Assembly: GCA_963736325.1 (NCBI GenBank) | Contig: CAVTOG010000009.1 | Coordinates: forward strand, 1,054,001 to 1,118,000 | Direction: 5' to 3' | DNA: 64,000 nt | DNA from: Actinoallomurus sp963736325 | Lineage (GTDB): Bacteria > Actinomycetota > Actinomycetes > Streptosporangiales > Streptosporangiaceae | Shown here: piece after piece, positions 15,006 through 23,228 of the stretch | Layout: every line of letters starts with the position of its first letter | Position numbering within the stretch: the stretch's first letter is position 1 | The notes under the pieces: generated by a model | What the model saw: only the letters and a program-made list of their open reading frames with translations | The model's database searches: none | Told to the model about the DNA's origin: nothing | Translations under genes and position numbers: made by a program

Positions 15006-16111
15006 CCATGAACGGTGTGCGGGCGGCGCTGCTCGCCGGCGGCCTCGGCGAGCGGATGGGACGGCTGACCGACGGCACCTGCAAGCCGCTCGTGCCGTAC
15101 GCGGCCTCCTGCCGCCTGGTCGACTTCAGCATGGCCAACGCGGTGCGCTCGGGCATCCCCGAGGTCGTGCTGCTCTCCCTGCACCGCGAACGCGACCTGA
15201 TGGACCACCTCCTCACGCACTGGGACGGCGCGGGAACCCGCGTGAACTTCGGGCCGCACGACGAGCTGGTGCGCTCGGGCAGCCTCGAACCCGGCGCGCC
15301 CCTCCCGAAGCGGCCCGCCGAGGCCGGCACCGCCGACGCTCTGATCAACAACGCCGATCACCTGTTCGCGCCCGGCGCGCGCGACATCCTCGTGCAGCAC
15401 GCCGACCACGTCTACGACTTCGACTACGGCCCGATGCTGGCCGCGCACCGCGACTCCGGCGCCGAGGTGACGATCGGGGTGCAGCGCATCGAGCGCCGCT
15501 TCGTGCACCTGTTCGGGATGGTGGAGACGGACTGCAACCTCTGGGTGCGGCGACTGGTCGAGAAGCCCGAGAAGCCGACCTCCGATCTGGTCTTCACGGC
15601 GTTCTGCATCTTCCGCGCCGACGCGTTGGAAGAGGTGCTGAAGTCGCTCGCCGCGCTCGGCGACGACGGCTGGCGGCACGACATCAGCCGCGACGTCCTG
15701 CCGAAGATGATCGCCGACCGGCGGCGCGTGCGGGCGTACCCGGTATCGGGCTACTGGGCCGACATCGGAACCGTCGAGCGGTACCGGCTGGAACAGCTCA
15801 AACTGCTCGAACGGCCGCACCCGCTGCCGCCGGAGCATCTGCCGCGCACGCTGGGAGTGGCGCCGCCGGAGCTGGTGCCGAGGCTGGACAGCCTGGTCGC
15901 CGTGGGCGTCGGCGTGCCGGACGGCGCGGACGTGCGATCCAGTGTGCTGTTCCCCGGCTGCGTCGTGGAACCGGGCGCGACCGTCGAGCGGTCGGTGGTG
16001 CTGCCCGGCGCGCGTGTTCGCGCCGGTGTGCGGTTGAGTGATGGAGTGGCCACCGAGGGGGAGGACCTGACCGCCTCCCGCGAAGGTCTGGCCGACCTGG
16101 AACCCGGCTGA
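15002..16111 (+). CDS. GlgC-like nucleotidyltransferase (VldB/ValB-type candidate)
   Basis: The 369-residue protein has the nucleotidyltransferase signature AALLAGGLGERMGRLTDGTCKPLVPYA followed by RLVDFSMANAVRSG, the central AGTADALINN, HVYDFDYGPMLAAH, VEKPEKPTSD and SGYWADIGTVERY, all typical of ADP-glucose pyrophosphorylase. A C-terminal part-beta-helix (SSVLFPGCVVEPGATVERSVVLPG) is retained. ValB/VldB of validamycin, which activates valienol 1-phosphate to the GDP form, comes from the same family, so this enzyme probably makes the activated donor for the VldE-like enzyme. GTG 15002 overlaps the upstream stop (GTGA) behind GGGAGGA; ATG 15008 is the alternative start. Confidence 0.85.
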   Translation: MTMNGVRAALLAGGLGERMGRLTDGTCKPLVPYAASCRLVDFSMANAVRSGIPEVVLLSLHRERDLMDHLLTHWDGAGTRVNFGPHDELVRSGSLEPGAPLPKRPAEAGTADALINNADHLFAPGARDILVQHADHVYDFDYGPMLAAHRDSGAEVTIGVQRIERRFVHLFGMVETDCNLWVRRLVEKPEKPTSDLVFTAFCIFRADALEEVLKSLAALGDDGWRHDISRDVLPKMIADRRRVRAYPVSGYWADIGTVERYRLEQLKLLERPHPLPPEHLPRTLGVAPPELVPRLDSLVAVGVGVPDGADVRSSVLFPGCVVEPGATVERSVVLPGARVRAGVRLSDGVATEGEDLTASREGLADLEPG

Positions 16112-16133
16112 CGTCCATGGGAGGAAGACAGCG

Positions 16134-17624
16134 GTGCGGAAGACGCACTTCGACGTACTGATCGTCGGTGGAGGCGCGGCGGGCTGCGTACTGGCGGCCC
16201 GGCTCAGCGATGACGAACGAGTGTCCGTCGGTCTCGTCGAGGCGGGCCCGGACTACGGCCGCTTCGACGTACGGCGGTGGCCGGCCGAACTCCTCGACGC
16301 CCGTTCGGCCGCGCACGGCCACGACTGGGACGCGGACGCGCCCGCCTGCTGCGCGCGTGCGCGGGTGATCGGCGGCTCGTCCGCGCACAACGGCTGCTGG
16401 GCGATGCTCGGCGCGCCGCCGGACTACGACGCCTGGTCGGCGTACTCCGGCGGTGTCTGGGACCACCGGACGTTACGACCGCACCTGCGCGACGCGATGG
16501 GCCGCCTGCGCGTGCGTCCCGTACGGCCCGAGGACCGTACGGCCTGGCACCTCGCGCTCATCGAGGCGTCCCGCGAGGTCGGCGTCCCGCACCTGGACGA
16601 TGTGAACGCCGAATCCGCCACGGAAGGCGTCGGCTGGGTGCCGCTCAACGCGGTCGGCCCGACCCGCTGGCACAGCGCCTTCGCCTACCTCGACCCCGTA
16701 CGCCGCCGCCCGAACCTCCGGGTGCTCGCCAAGCAGCTCGCCTCACGGCTGGAGTTCGACGGCGACCGCGCGACCGGGCTGGTCACGCGGCACGGCGGCC
16801 GTACGCACCGGCTGACCGCCGACCGGATCGTCCTGTGCTGCGGGGCGTACGGGAACCCGCCGCTGCTGATGCGCAGCGGCGTCGGGCCCGAAGACGTGCT
16901 CCGCGAGCTCGGCGCCCCCGTGACGCACCCCCTGCCGGGCATCGGCGCGAACCTCATCGACCACGGTGTCCTCGGTCTGGAGCTGGAACCCCTGCCGAGC
17001 CTCCACGAGGCGATGCCGGAGGCCGCCTCGGCCTACCGCGCGCAGACCGTGATCAAGATGCGCTCCTCGGTGGCCGCCGATGAGTACTGGGACCTGCACA
17101 TCGTGCCGTCCGCCGGCCCGATGCTGGACGCCCACGGGCTCCACACCGGGCCGCTCGAGGCGGGGCTGTGGGTGAGCGCGGTGTCCCCGCGCTCGCGAGG
17201 GAGCGTGCGCGCGGCGTCGCTGGACCCCGCCGCCGAACCCGTGATCGACCACGGCTTCTTCACCGACCCGGACGGCCACGACCTGCGCGCGGTCCTGGAC
17301 GGCATCGACCTGGTCCACGACCTGGCCCGTACGGGACCGCTCGCCGACCTGGCCCGCATGACCCCCTGGCCGGCCTCCCGCCGCACGCCGTCCTCGGCCC
17401 GCGAGAGAGCGGGCGGCTACTGGCACCCTGTCGGCACCTGCGCGATGGGCCCGGCCGGCGACCCGATGGCCGTCGCCGACGCCCACGGCCGCGTGTACGG
17501 CCTGGAGAACGTCCATATCGGAGACGCCTCACTGATGCCGGTGATCCCCCGCGCCAACACCCACGTCACCACCGTCGCCGTCGCCGACCGACTCGGCACC
17601 CTGCTGACCGAGACGGCCCGCTGA
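16134..17624 (+). CDS. GMC-family FAD oxidoreductase
   Basis: The 496-residue protein shows the N-terminal FAD motif FDVLIVGGGAAGCVLAARLS, GGSSAHNGCW, IVLCCGAYGNPPLLMRSGVG and the C-terminal active site GGYWHPVGTCAMG with a second residue pair near PRANTHVTT. GMC enzymes oxidise alcohols to ketones or aldehydes with oxygen or another acceptor. It starts at GTG 16134 after GGGAGGAAG, 22 bp behind the nucleotidyltransferase, and closes the plus-strand operon. A reasonable role is oxidation of a cyclitol hydroxyl to the ketone used by the aminotransferase. I know of no GMC enzyme in the canonical validamycin pathway. Confidence 0.85.
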   Translation: MRKTHFDVLIVGGGAAGCVLAARLSDDERVSVGLVEAGPDYGRFDVRRWPAELLDARSAAHGHDWDADAPACCARARVIGGSSAHNGCWAMLGAPPDYDAWSAYSGGVWDHRTLRPHLRDAMGRLRVRPVRPEDRTAWHLALIEASREVGVPHLDDVNAESATEGVGWVPLNAVGPTRWHSAFAYLDPVRRRPNLRVLAKQLASRLEFDGDRATGLVTRHGGRTHRLTADRIVLCCGAYGNPPLLMRSGVGPEDVLRELGAPVTHPLPGIGANLIDHGVLGLELEPLPSLHEAMPEAASAYRAQTVIKMRSSVAADEYWDLHIVPSAGPMLDAHGLHTGPLEAGLWVSAVSPRSRGSVRAASLDPAAEPVIDHGFFTDPDGHDLRAVLDGIDLVHDLARTGPLADLARMTPWPASRRTPSSARERAGGYWHPVGTCAMGPAGDPMAVADAHGRVYGLENVHIGDASLMPVIPRANTHVTTVAVADRLGTLLTETAR

Positions 17625-17701
17625 CCGCGTCTCTTCGGTGATTCTGCCGTACCCATCCGGTAGAAAACGGTATGTCCCGCCGCGCCGATCGAAGGACGAC
17701 G

Positions 17702-18472
17702 ATGTCCGAGCCCCCTCCCGCCGACCTCGAGATCGACACCGAAGAGGACGGGCCGCCGCACAGCTGCTACCTGCTGGAGTTCTCCGTTTCGCCCGGCGGC
17801 GCACGCCTGGGCGACGTCTACGCCGGTGGCACCGTCGACGCGGTGCGCGCGGCGACCGAGCGGCGCTGGGACACCGGCGACATCGACGGCTATCTGATCA
17901 TTTGGTACGGCGCGCTCCTCCGCTTGTGGGTCGTCCAGGAAGGCACGATCGTCGAAGGCGTCGACCTGCATCGATACCTGCGCACGGGCGACGAGCGCTG
18001 CGACCGCACCCTTGAGCGGGTCATCGCGTGCCGCGAGGAGCGCGGTGACCGGTGGAAGGTCATCGACCGGATCCTGAGCCCGTACGTGTTCGACACCGCC
18101 ACGGCATTGCCGCTCCTGACCAGGGTGCTGGAGCTCCAGGACCGGCTGGAGGCGGATCCGGCGGACGCTCCGGCGCGTACCGAACTCGACGCCATCCTGG
18201 AGGCCGCGGGGGAGAAGCGGGCGCCGGCGTCGTACGGCGGGGTGACGGTCGGCGGCCTCCGGCTCGACTGGGACGCCCTCGCCGCCGAGTTGCCGCCGCT
18301 GCGCGAGCCGATCCTGGAGACCGGTCGCGTCGGCGTGCGCTGGGCCGACGCCGGCCTCCGCCACCCTGAGAGCTACCTGCACTACTACACCGACCCGGCC
18401 GCGCCGGAGACCCTGCACGCCGGGACGAACGACCTGGAGAGCGGCGAGGACGAGTACCCGCCCGCGATCTAA
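17702..18472 (+). CDS. Conserved hypothetical protein
   Basis: The 256-residue acidic protein starts at ATG 17702 behind AAGGA (17692-17696); an upstream ATG at 17672 lacks a ribosome binding site. No signal peptide or membrane segment is visible, so it should be cytosolic. Recognisable stretches such as GYLIIWYGALLRLWVVQEGTI and RVIACREERGDRWKVIDRILSPYVFDT do not match a family I can name. It follows the cyclitol operon by 77 bp but has its own ribosome binding site, and nothing ties it to that pathway. It is convergent with, and overlaps by 4 bp, the ECF42 gene. Confidence 0.7.
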   Translation: MSEPPPADLEIDTEEDGPPHSCYLLEFSVSPGGARLGDVYAGGTVDAVRAATERRWDTGDIDGYLIIWYGALLRLWVVQEGTIVEGVDLHRYLRTGDERCDRTLERVIACREERGDRWKVIDRILSPYVFDTATALPLLTRVLELQDRLEADPADAPARTELDAILEAAGEKRAPASYGGVTVGGLRLDWDALAAELPPLREPILETGRVGVRWADAGLRHPESYLHYYTDPAAPETLHAGTNDLESGEDEYPPAI

Positions 18473-19728
18473 GGACAGGCGGCGGCGCGGTCCAGGAGGA
18501 GGGTGCGTTCGCGGGCGTTGCGAGTGAGGGACGCCGCGCGTTCGAACTCCTCACGTGCCTCGTCGTGGCGGCCGAGCTTGGCCAGCAGGTCGCCTCGTAC
18601 GCTCGGCAGCAGGTGGTAGTCCTTCAGCGACGGCTCGCCGGTCAGCGTGTCGACCAGCTCCAGGCCCTTTTCCGGGCCGTACGCCATGCCGAGGGCCACC
18701 GCGCGGTTCAGCTCGATCACCGGTGACGGGGTGATTCGGGCCAGCGCCCCGTACAGCGTCGCGATGCGGGCCCAGTCCGTCTCGTCGGCGGTGGCCGCCT
18801 GTGCGTGGCAGGCGGCGATCGCGGCCTGCAGGACGTACGGGCCGAGCGGGGCGCCGGTCTGCTCGGCGCGCAGCAGCGCCGCGAAACCGCGCCGGATGAG
18901 GAGGTGGTCCCAGCGCGCGCGGTTCTGGTCGAGGAGCTGGATCGGCTCGCCCGAGGGGCCGACGCGTGCCGCCGACCGCGACGACTGGATCTCCATCAGC
19001 GCGACCAGACCGTGGACCTCGGGCTCTCCTGGGGTGAGCTCGGCCAGCACCCGTCCCAGGCGCAGGGCCTCGCGGCACAGGTCGGTGCGCATCCAGTCGT
19101 CGCCGGCGGTCGCCGAGTAGCCCTCGTTGAAGATCAGATAGAGCACTTCGAGCACCGACGACAGGCGTGCGGCGCGCTCGGCCTCCGGCGGCACCTCGAA
19201 GGGAATTCGTCTGCGTGCGAGCGTCTTCTTCGCGCGGACGATCCGCTGCGCCACGGTGGGCTCGGGCACGAGGAACGCGCGGGCGATCTCCTCGGTCGTC
19301 AGCCCGCCGAGCAGCCGGAGCGTCAGCGCCGTACGCGCCTCGGTGGACAGCACCGGGTGGCAGGAGATGAACATGAGGCGCAGGAGGTCGTCGCCCACGT
19401 CGTCGTCGAGCGCGGCGTCGATCTCCGCCTCGGTCGTGTCCGTGCGGCTCTCCAGGTCACGGCCGATCTGCTCCTGCTTGAGCGTGAGCCGTTTGTCGCG
19501 GCGCAGACGGTCGATCGCCCGGTGCTTGGCCGTGGCCATGAGCCAGGCGCCCGGATTGTCCGGGACACCTGACTCGGGCCACTTCTCGAGCGCGGCGACG
19601 AGGGCGTCCTGCGCGAGCTCCTCGGCGAGGCCGACATCGTGCACCATCCTGATGAGACCGGCGATGATCCTCGCCGACTCGATCCGCCAGACGGCGTCGA
19701 TCGCCCCATGCGCGTCCTGCCCCGTCAC
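18469..19728 (-). CDS. ECF42-type RNA polymerase sigma factor (DUF6596)
   Basis: The 419-residue protein has sigma region 2 (AEELAQDALVAALEKWPESG...GAWLMATAKHRAIDRLRRDK), region 4 (LTLRLLGGLTTEEIARAFLVPEPTVAQRIVRAKKTLA) and the long C-terminal TPR-like DUF6596 extension (VLYLIFNEGYSATAGDDWMR, LNRAVALGMAYGPEKGLELVD). This is the layout of group ECF42, in which the extension is needed for activity. The gene immediately upstream on the same strand encodes the DGPF/YCII-like protein almost always linked to ECF42, which supports the assignment. The regulon is probably limited to genes with DGPF partners. Confidence 0.92.
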   Translation of the reverse strand: MTGQDAHGAIDAVWRIESARIIAGLIRMVHDVGLAEELAQDALVAALEKWPESGVPDNPGAWLMATAKHRAIDRLRRDKRLTLKQEQIGRDLESRTDTTEAEIDAALDDDVGDDLLRLMFISCHPVLSTEARTALTLRLLGGLTTEEIARAFLVPEPTVAQRIVRAKKTLARRRIPFEVPPEAERAARLSSVLEVLYLIFNEGYSATAGDDWMRTDLCREALRLGRVLAELTPGEPEVHGLVALMEIQSSRSAARVGPSGEPIQLLDQNRARWDHLLIRRGFAALLRAEQTGAPLGPYVLQAAIAACHAQAATADETDWARIATLYGALARITPSPVIELNRAVALGMAYGPEKGLELVDTLTGEPSLKDYHLLPSVRGDLLAKLGRHDEAREEFERAASLTRNARERTLLLDRAAACP

Positions 19729-19773
19729 ACTCCAGATCAGAGCACCGTCGCCGCTCCCCGCGCAAGCCGGAGC

Positions 19774-20097
19774 CTACGGGCCGAAGACCTGCTTGATCTC
19801 GCCCTCACCGTCGCCGACGATCTGCCAGAAGCGCCGCGAGATCTCGATGGCCTCCTCCTTGGAACGCACCTCGACCAGCGCGAACCCGACCACGGCCTCC
19901 TTCGACTCGGCGAAGGGCCCGTCCGTCACCGTGATCTTCCCGCCGGACGAGGAGATCCGCGTACCGCTCGGCTCCAGCCCGCCGGTGGCGAGCAGCACTC
20001 CCGCCTTGGTCATCTCCTCGATGAACTTCCCCATCTCGACCATGAGGTTCTCGTCCGGAGGTGCCTGCTCGCCCTTGGTCATCATCATGAATCGCAT
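19774..20097 (-). CDS. YCII-related DGPF-domain protein, ECF42 partner
   Basis: The 107-residue protein begins MRFMMMTKGEQAPPDENL and contains the diagnostic motif VTDGPFAESKEAVVGFALVEVRSKEEAIE. Such small YCII-related proteins accompany ECF42 sigma factors across actinobacteria and are usually the target of that sigma factor; their biochemical function is not established. It ends 45 bp upstream of the sigma gene and was probably transcribed with it. The start ATG 20097 has GGAGAAC upstream. Confidence 0.88.
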   Translation of the reverse strand: MRFMMMTKGEQAPPDENLMVEMGKFIEEMTKAGVLLATGGLEPSGTRISSSGGKITVTDGPFAESKEAVVGFALVEVRSKEEAIEISRRFWQIVGDGEGEIKQVFGP

Positions 20098-20206
20098 GGT
20101 GTTCTCCTCGATGTCTCACCGCCGGACCTCTCCGGCCGCTCTGGAGACGCGTCGAACAGAAGACGCCTGACTCGACACATCGGCCGAGGTTTTTACGAAG
20201 AAGTTT

Positions 20207-20596
20207 TTGCCCGTCACCACCGCCTCGCCGCGACGCGCCCTCAACGTTACGCTCTGGACCGTTCAGATCCTGCTGGCGGCGTTCCTCTTGATCGCCTCGG
20301 CCGCGCCGAAGTTCGCCGGCCAGCGCGACGCGGTGGAGAGCTTCGCCCGGATCGGCTGGGGCCAGTGGTTCCGCTACTTCACCGGCGTGTGCGAGGCCGG
20401 CGGCGCCATCGGCCTGCTGATCCCGCGTCTCGCCTCCGCCGCCGCGCTCGGCCTCATCGGCGTCATGATCGGCGCCGTCCTCACCCAGATCCTGGTGCTG
20501 GACCCGGTCTGGGCCCTGCTACCGGCGGCGTACGGGGTGCTGTTCGCCGTCATCGCCTGGGTGCGCCGCCCGCAGTCGTTCACGCTCCGCCGCTAG
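20207..20596 (+). CDS. DoxX-family membrane protein
   Basis: The 129-residue protein has four predicted membrane segments (about residues 14-30, 50-70, 72-92 and 98-115) with the DoxX signature LIASAAPKFAGQRDAVESFARIGWGQWFRYFTGVCEAGGAIGLLIPRLA. DoxX proteins are small integral membrane proteins of uncertain function, some linked to redox or quinol metabolism. The start is a TTG at 20207 with a weak GAAGAAG upstream; no better in-frame start is seen. It is convergent with crcB across a bidirectional terminator. Confidence 0.8.
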   Translation: MPVTTASPRRALNVTLWTVQILLAAFLLIASAAPKFAGQRDAVESFARIGWGQWFRYFTGVCEAGGAIGLLIPRLASAAALGLIGVMIGAVLTQILVLDPVWALLPAAYGVLFAVIAWVRRPQSFTLRR

Positions 20597-20609
20597 GCGC
20601 ACCGCTGGC

Positions 20610-20635
20610 CCGGCCCGTGGCGTGCTGCGGGCCGG
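20610..20635. terminator. Bidirectional hairpin between doxX and crcB
   Basis: CCGGCCCG (20610-20617) and CGGGCCGG (20628-20635) form a perfect 8-bp stem with a 10-nt loop in the 48-bp gap between two convergent genes. It can serve both transcripts. Confidence 0.6.
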
Positions 20636-20644
20636 TCGGTGTTT

Positions 20645-21004
20645 CTACAGGCCGCCGAGGGCGTATCCGGCGGTGGCGGCGAGGATTCCCAGGCCGAGGC
20701 CGCCGAGGGCGTTGAGGCCCGCCTTGAGCAGCGCGCCCTGTTCGAGGAGGCGTGTCGTCTCGAAGCCGAATGTGCTGAAGGTCGTCAGCGCGCCGCAGAA
20801 GCCGGTGCCGGCGAAGATCACCAGGTCGTCGGGCAGGGAGCGGGCAGCGCCGGTGAGGATGCCGAGGATCAGGCAGCCGATCAGGTTCACGGTCAGCGTG
20901 CCGTAGGGGAAGAGGCTCTCGTGGCGGCTCTGCACCTGCCGGTCGATGAGGTAGCGCGCGGGCGCGCCGATCGTGCCGCCGATGAACACCAGGAGGATCG
21001 TCAT
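20645..21004 (-). CDS. crcB: Fluoride channel CrcB/FluC (second copy)
   Basis: The 119-residue membrane protein has four hydrophobic segments and the Fluc signature GGTIGAPARYLIDRQVQ, FPYGTLTVNLIGCLILGIL and TGFCGALTTFSTFGFET, including the Asn and Phe-box residues of the fluoride pore. Fluc channels are antiparallel dimers exporting fluoride. Paired genes commonly give heterodimers, in which each chain may lose one of the two pores' functions. ATG 21004 shares one base with the stop of the first crcB (TGATG), so the pair is translationally coupled under the riboswitch upstream. Confidence 0.93.
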   Translation of the reverse strand: MTILLVFIGGTIGAPARYLIDRQVQSRHESLFPYGTLTVNLIGCLILGILTGAARSLPDDLVIFAGTGFCGALTTFSTFGFETTRLLEQGALLKAGLNALGGLGLGILAATAGYALGGL

Positions 21005-21516
21005 CACGCGGCGTCCTCCGCCGTACGCTCGATCGGCAGCCGTGCGATGAGCCGTGCCGCCGTCATCCCGAGCCACACCGCCACCAGGCCGCCGACGAGG
21101 CTGTTCAGCACGTACGCGTCGGCGAGCAGCCACGCGCGATGATCCGCCAGGCCGCGCGTCTCGACGGCGAACGTGGAGAACGTCGTGAAGCCGCCGAGGA
21201 CGCCGACCCCGAAGAAGGGGCGTATGTAGCGCCGCGCGGGCCAGACGTTGAGCACGAACACCATCAGCAGCCCCAGCGCGAAGCACCCGCTGACGTTGGT
21301 GATGAAGGTCGCCCAGGGGAAGTGCCCCGTGCGTGCCGGGACCGCCTGCGCGAGGAGATGGCGCGCGACGCTACCCAGCCCGCCCCCGAGCGCGATGGCC
21401 CCGAGCACCTTGATCTCCCGAGGCGGCGCGGCCTGTACGGGATGCGCCCGCTCGTCCCGCAGATCGACGTCGGAGTCGGTGGGCATCCCGGGATGCGGAT
21501 CAGCGCGTCGTGACAT
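21004..21516 (-). CDS. crcB: Fluoride channel CrcB/FluC (first copy)
   Basis: The 170-residue protein has an extra hydrophilic N-terminus of about 35 residues, then a four-segment Fluc fold: GGGLGSVARHLLAQAVP, FPWATFITNVSGCFALGLL and VGVLGGFTTFSTFAVET, with the conserved GN/FTTFSTF features of fluoride exporters. It is the promoter-proximal gene of the pair. Its ribosome binding site AGGAG and the A of its ATG are tucked into a hairpin that competes with a fluoride aptamer in the leader, so translation should rise with fluoride. Confidence 0.93.
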   Translation of the reverse strand: MSRRADPHPGMPTDSDVDLRDERAHPVQAAPPREIKVLGAIALGGGLGSVARHLLAQAVPARTGHFPWATFITNVSGCFALGLLMVFVLNVWPARRYIRPFFGVGVLGGFTTFSTFAVETRGLADHRAWLLADAYVLNSLVGGLVAVWLGMTAARLIARLPIERTAEDAA

Positions 21517-21586
21517 GACGGTCTCCTGTCATCAGGGACCGTCAGCGGGCAGGCCCGCGGTTCTCGGGGTGAGCCCCATCACCCAT
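21516..21586 (-). promoter_or_regulatory. Fluoride (crcB-motif) riboswitch with ribosome-binding-site sequestering hairpin
   Basis: Read on the minus strand, the leader has GGTGATGGGGCTCACC (from 21583), then GAGAACC, a GCGGGC/GCCCGC hairpin, and the conserved 3' strand CTGACGGTCCC. These match the fluoride aptamer pattern (GGNGATG...AAC...CTGATGG). The same 3' strand TGACGGTC (21537-21544) is the exact complement of GACCGTCA (21516-21523), which includes the start of crcB and closes a hairpin over its AGGAG. Aptamer and sequestering hairpin exclude each other, as expected for a translational ON switch. Confidence 0.8.
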
Positions 21587-21637
21587 TGCCTGGTCCCATT
21601 GTGCCGCAGACGGGCAAGTCAAAAGAAGATCAGGACA

Positions 21638-23125
21638 CTAGGGCGAGCGCAGGCGTGCGGCTTTCTTCGCGGCGGACGGCAGCCCGCGCAGGGCCTCCAT
21701 GCCGCGCCGGCGCTGCAGTTCGGTGAGGCGGCCCAGCACGAAGACGTCCTCGGCGGGGATGCCGGGCCGCAGCGCGACGCGGGACAGGTACTCCGCCGCG
21801 GTCACGCCGTCCTGGTGGACGCCGAGCACCTCCTGCAGCCGCGCGGCGCGCCGGGCGAGTGTTCTCGCGGCGTCGCCGAGGGCCGGGGCGGCGGCCTCGG
21901 CGGTGTAGCGGGCGCGTTTGGCGGCCTTGCGGGTCCGGTGCATGGCGGTGTCGCGGCCGTCGCCGGCCGGAAGGCGCTCGGCCTCGGAGTAACGGCGGAG
22001 CATCTTCCGCCAGGCCCGCGAGACGAACTCCGGCGTCTCCTCGTCCGCCGCACGGGCGGCGCGGGCGGTCAGGGGAGGCGCGGCGAGGAAGGCGTCCAGG
22101 GCGTCGAGGAGGTTCATGTACCGCTGCGTCAGGAGCGTACGGCCGATCTGCTCGCGGGCCCGCCGCTCGGTGGCGGCCATCCCGTCGAGCCAGGCGGGGG
22201 CCTGGTGCGCGCCGGGCAGTTCGCCGATCTGCTCGTGGAACCGGGCGCGCAGCACCTCCAGGTCGCGTACGTCGCCGAGGGCGTCCGCGAGCCACTTCAG
22301 CTCGCCTTCCAGGGCTTCGGCGCGCGTACGGTCGAGCATGCGGATGTGCGTGCGGAGCAGGCTGCGCATCCGGCGGGTGGCGACGCGCATCCGGTGGACC
22401 GAGTCGTCGTCGTGGTCGGCCATCCTGACCTGCGGGTCGTAGATCAGGAGCTGTTCGAAGTTGTCGTCGAGGTAGGCGACGAGCAGGTCGCCCGCGGTCG
22501 TGGAGGAGGAGCGCCCGGAGCGTACGACGTCGTCGCCGAGGACCCGCTCCAGTTTCAGCGTGGTCGCGGACGCGCGGGCGCCGGCGTTCAGCAGGCGTTC
22601 GCCGATGGCGTCCAGCAGCTTGCCGGAGCAGGTGACGGCCTCGACCTCGATCTCACGCCACGCCATCAGCCTGACCTCGCCGCGGACCAGGCGCCGGGCC
22701 GTCACGGTGTCGTCGTTCACCTCGGCGAGGAGGCGGCCGTCCTCCGCCAGGAGCCGGCGCGTGATCCGGCGGGTCTCCAGCTCGGCGACGGCCGTCAGAG
22801 TGTCCCCGCGCACGTGGGCGGCGACCAGGGACGCCAGCGACACCGGCACCGTACGGCCCGTGCCGTCGAGCGGGGCGTGGACCTCGCGGTCGGCGTACGC
22901 GGCGACGGCCAGCTTCAGGTGCCAGCCGGCGTCACTGCCGCCGAGGCGCCGGCGCAGGGTGATCCCGCGTGAGGCCAGCCGCAGGTCCTCGGTGTCGAAG
23001 TAACAGGCGTTCAGCGTGTGGGCCTCGGGCCCTCCGACGCGGGCGCATCCGGGGATTCCGTCGAGGACGGGGACGGCGAAACCGGTGTCGGCGTCGTACT
23101 TGCGCTCAAGCTCGGGGTGCCCTGC
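21638..23125 (-). CDS. CYTH and CHAD domain protein
   Basis: The 495-residue protein starts with the CYTH (triphosphate tunnel) signature HPELERKYD, with charged tunnel motifs through residue about 200 (LNACYFDTEDLRLASRGITLRRR, HLKLAV, AELETRRI, WREIEVEAV). A CHAD domain follows from about residue 215 (VHRMRVATRRMRSLLRT, LKWLADALGDVRDLEVLRARFHEQI, MHRTRKAAKRARYTAE). CYTH domains hydrolyse or bind triphosphates, and CHAD binds inorganic polyphosphate through its paired Arg/Lys/His helices. GTG 23125 is preferred because GAGAGG lies 6 bp upstream and homologues begin at this point; an upstream GTG at 23173 lacks a site. It stands alone. Confidence 0.88.
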   Translation of the reverse strand, partial: AGHPELERKYDADTGFAVPVLDGIPGCARVGGPEAHTLNACYFDTEDLRLASRGITLRRRLGGSDAGWHLKLAVAAYADREVHAPLDGTGRTVPVSLASLVAAHVRGDTLTAVAELETRRITRRLLAEDGRLLAEVNDDTVTARRLVRGEVRLMAWREIEVEAVTCSGKLLDAIGERLLNAGARASATTLKLERVLGDDVVRSGRSSSTTAGDLLVAYLDDNFEQLLIYDPQVRMADHDDDSVHRMRVATRRMRSLLRTHIRMLDRTRAEALEGELKWLADALGDVRDLEVLRARFHEQIGELPGAHQAPAWLDGMAATERRAREQIGRTLLTQRYMNLLDALDAFLAAPPLTARAARAADEETPEFVSRAWRKMLRRYSEAERLPAGDGRDTAMHRTRKAAKRARYTAEAAAPALGDAARTLARRAARLQEVLGVHQDGVTAAEYLSRVALRPGIPAEDVFVLGRLTELQRRRGMEALRGLPSAAKKAARLRSP

Positions 23126-23228
23126 CACGGTGAGCCTCTCGCAGGTCAGCGGATATCTGACAGCAGAAATCACTAAAGAGGACTATGCACCACAAGATGG
23201 ATATCGGGCCAGGCCCGAAACACCGAGG

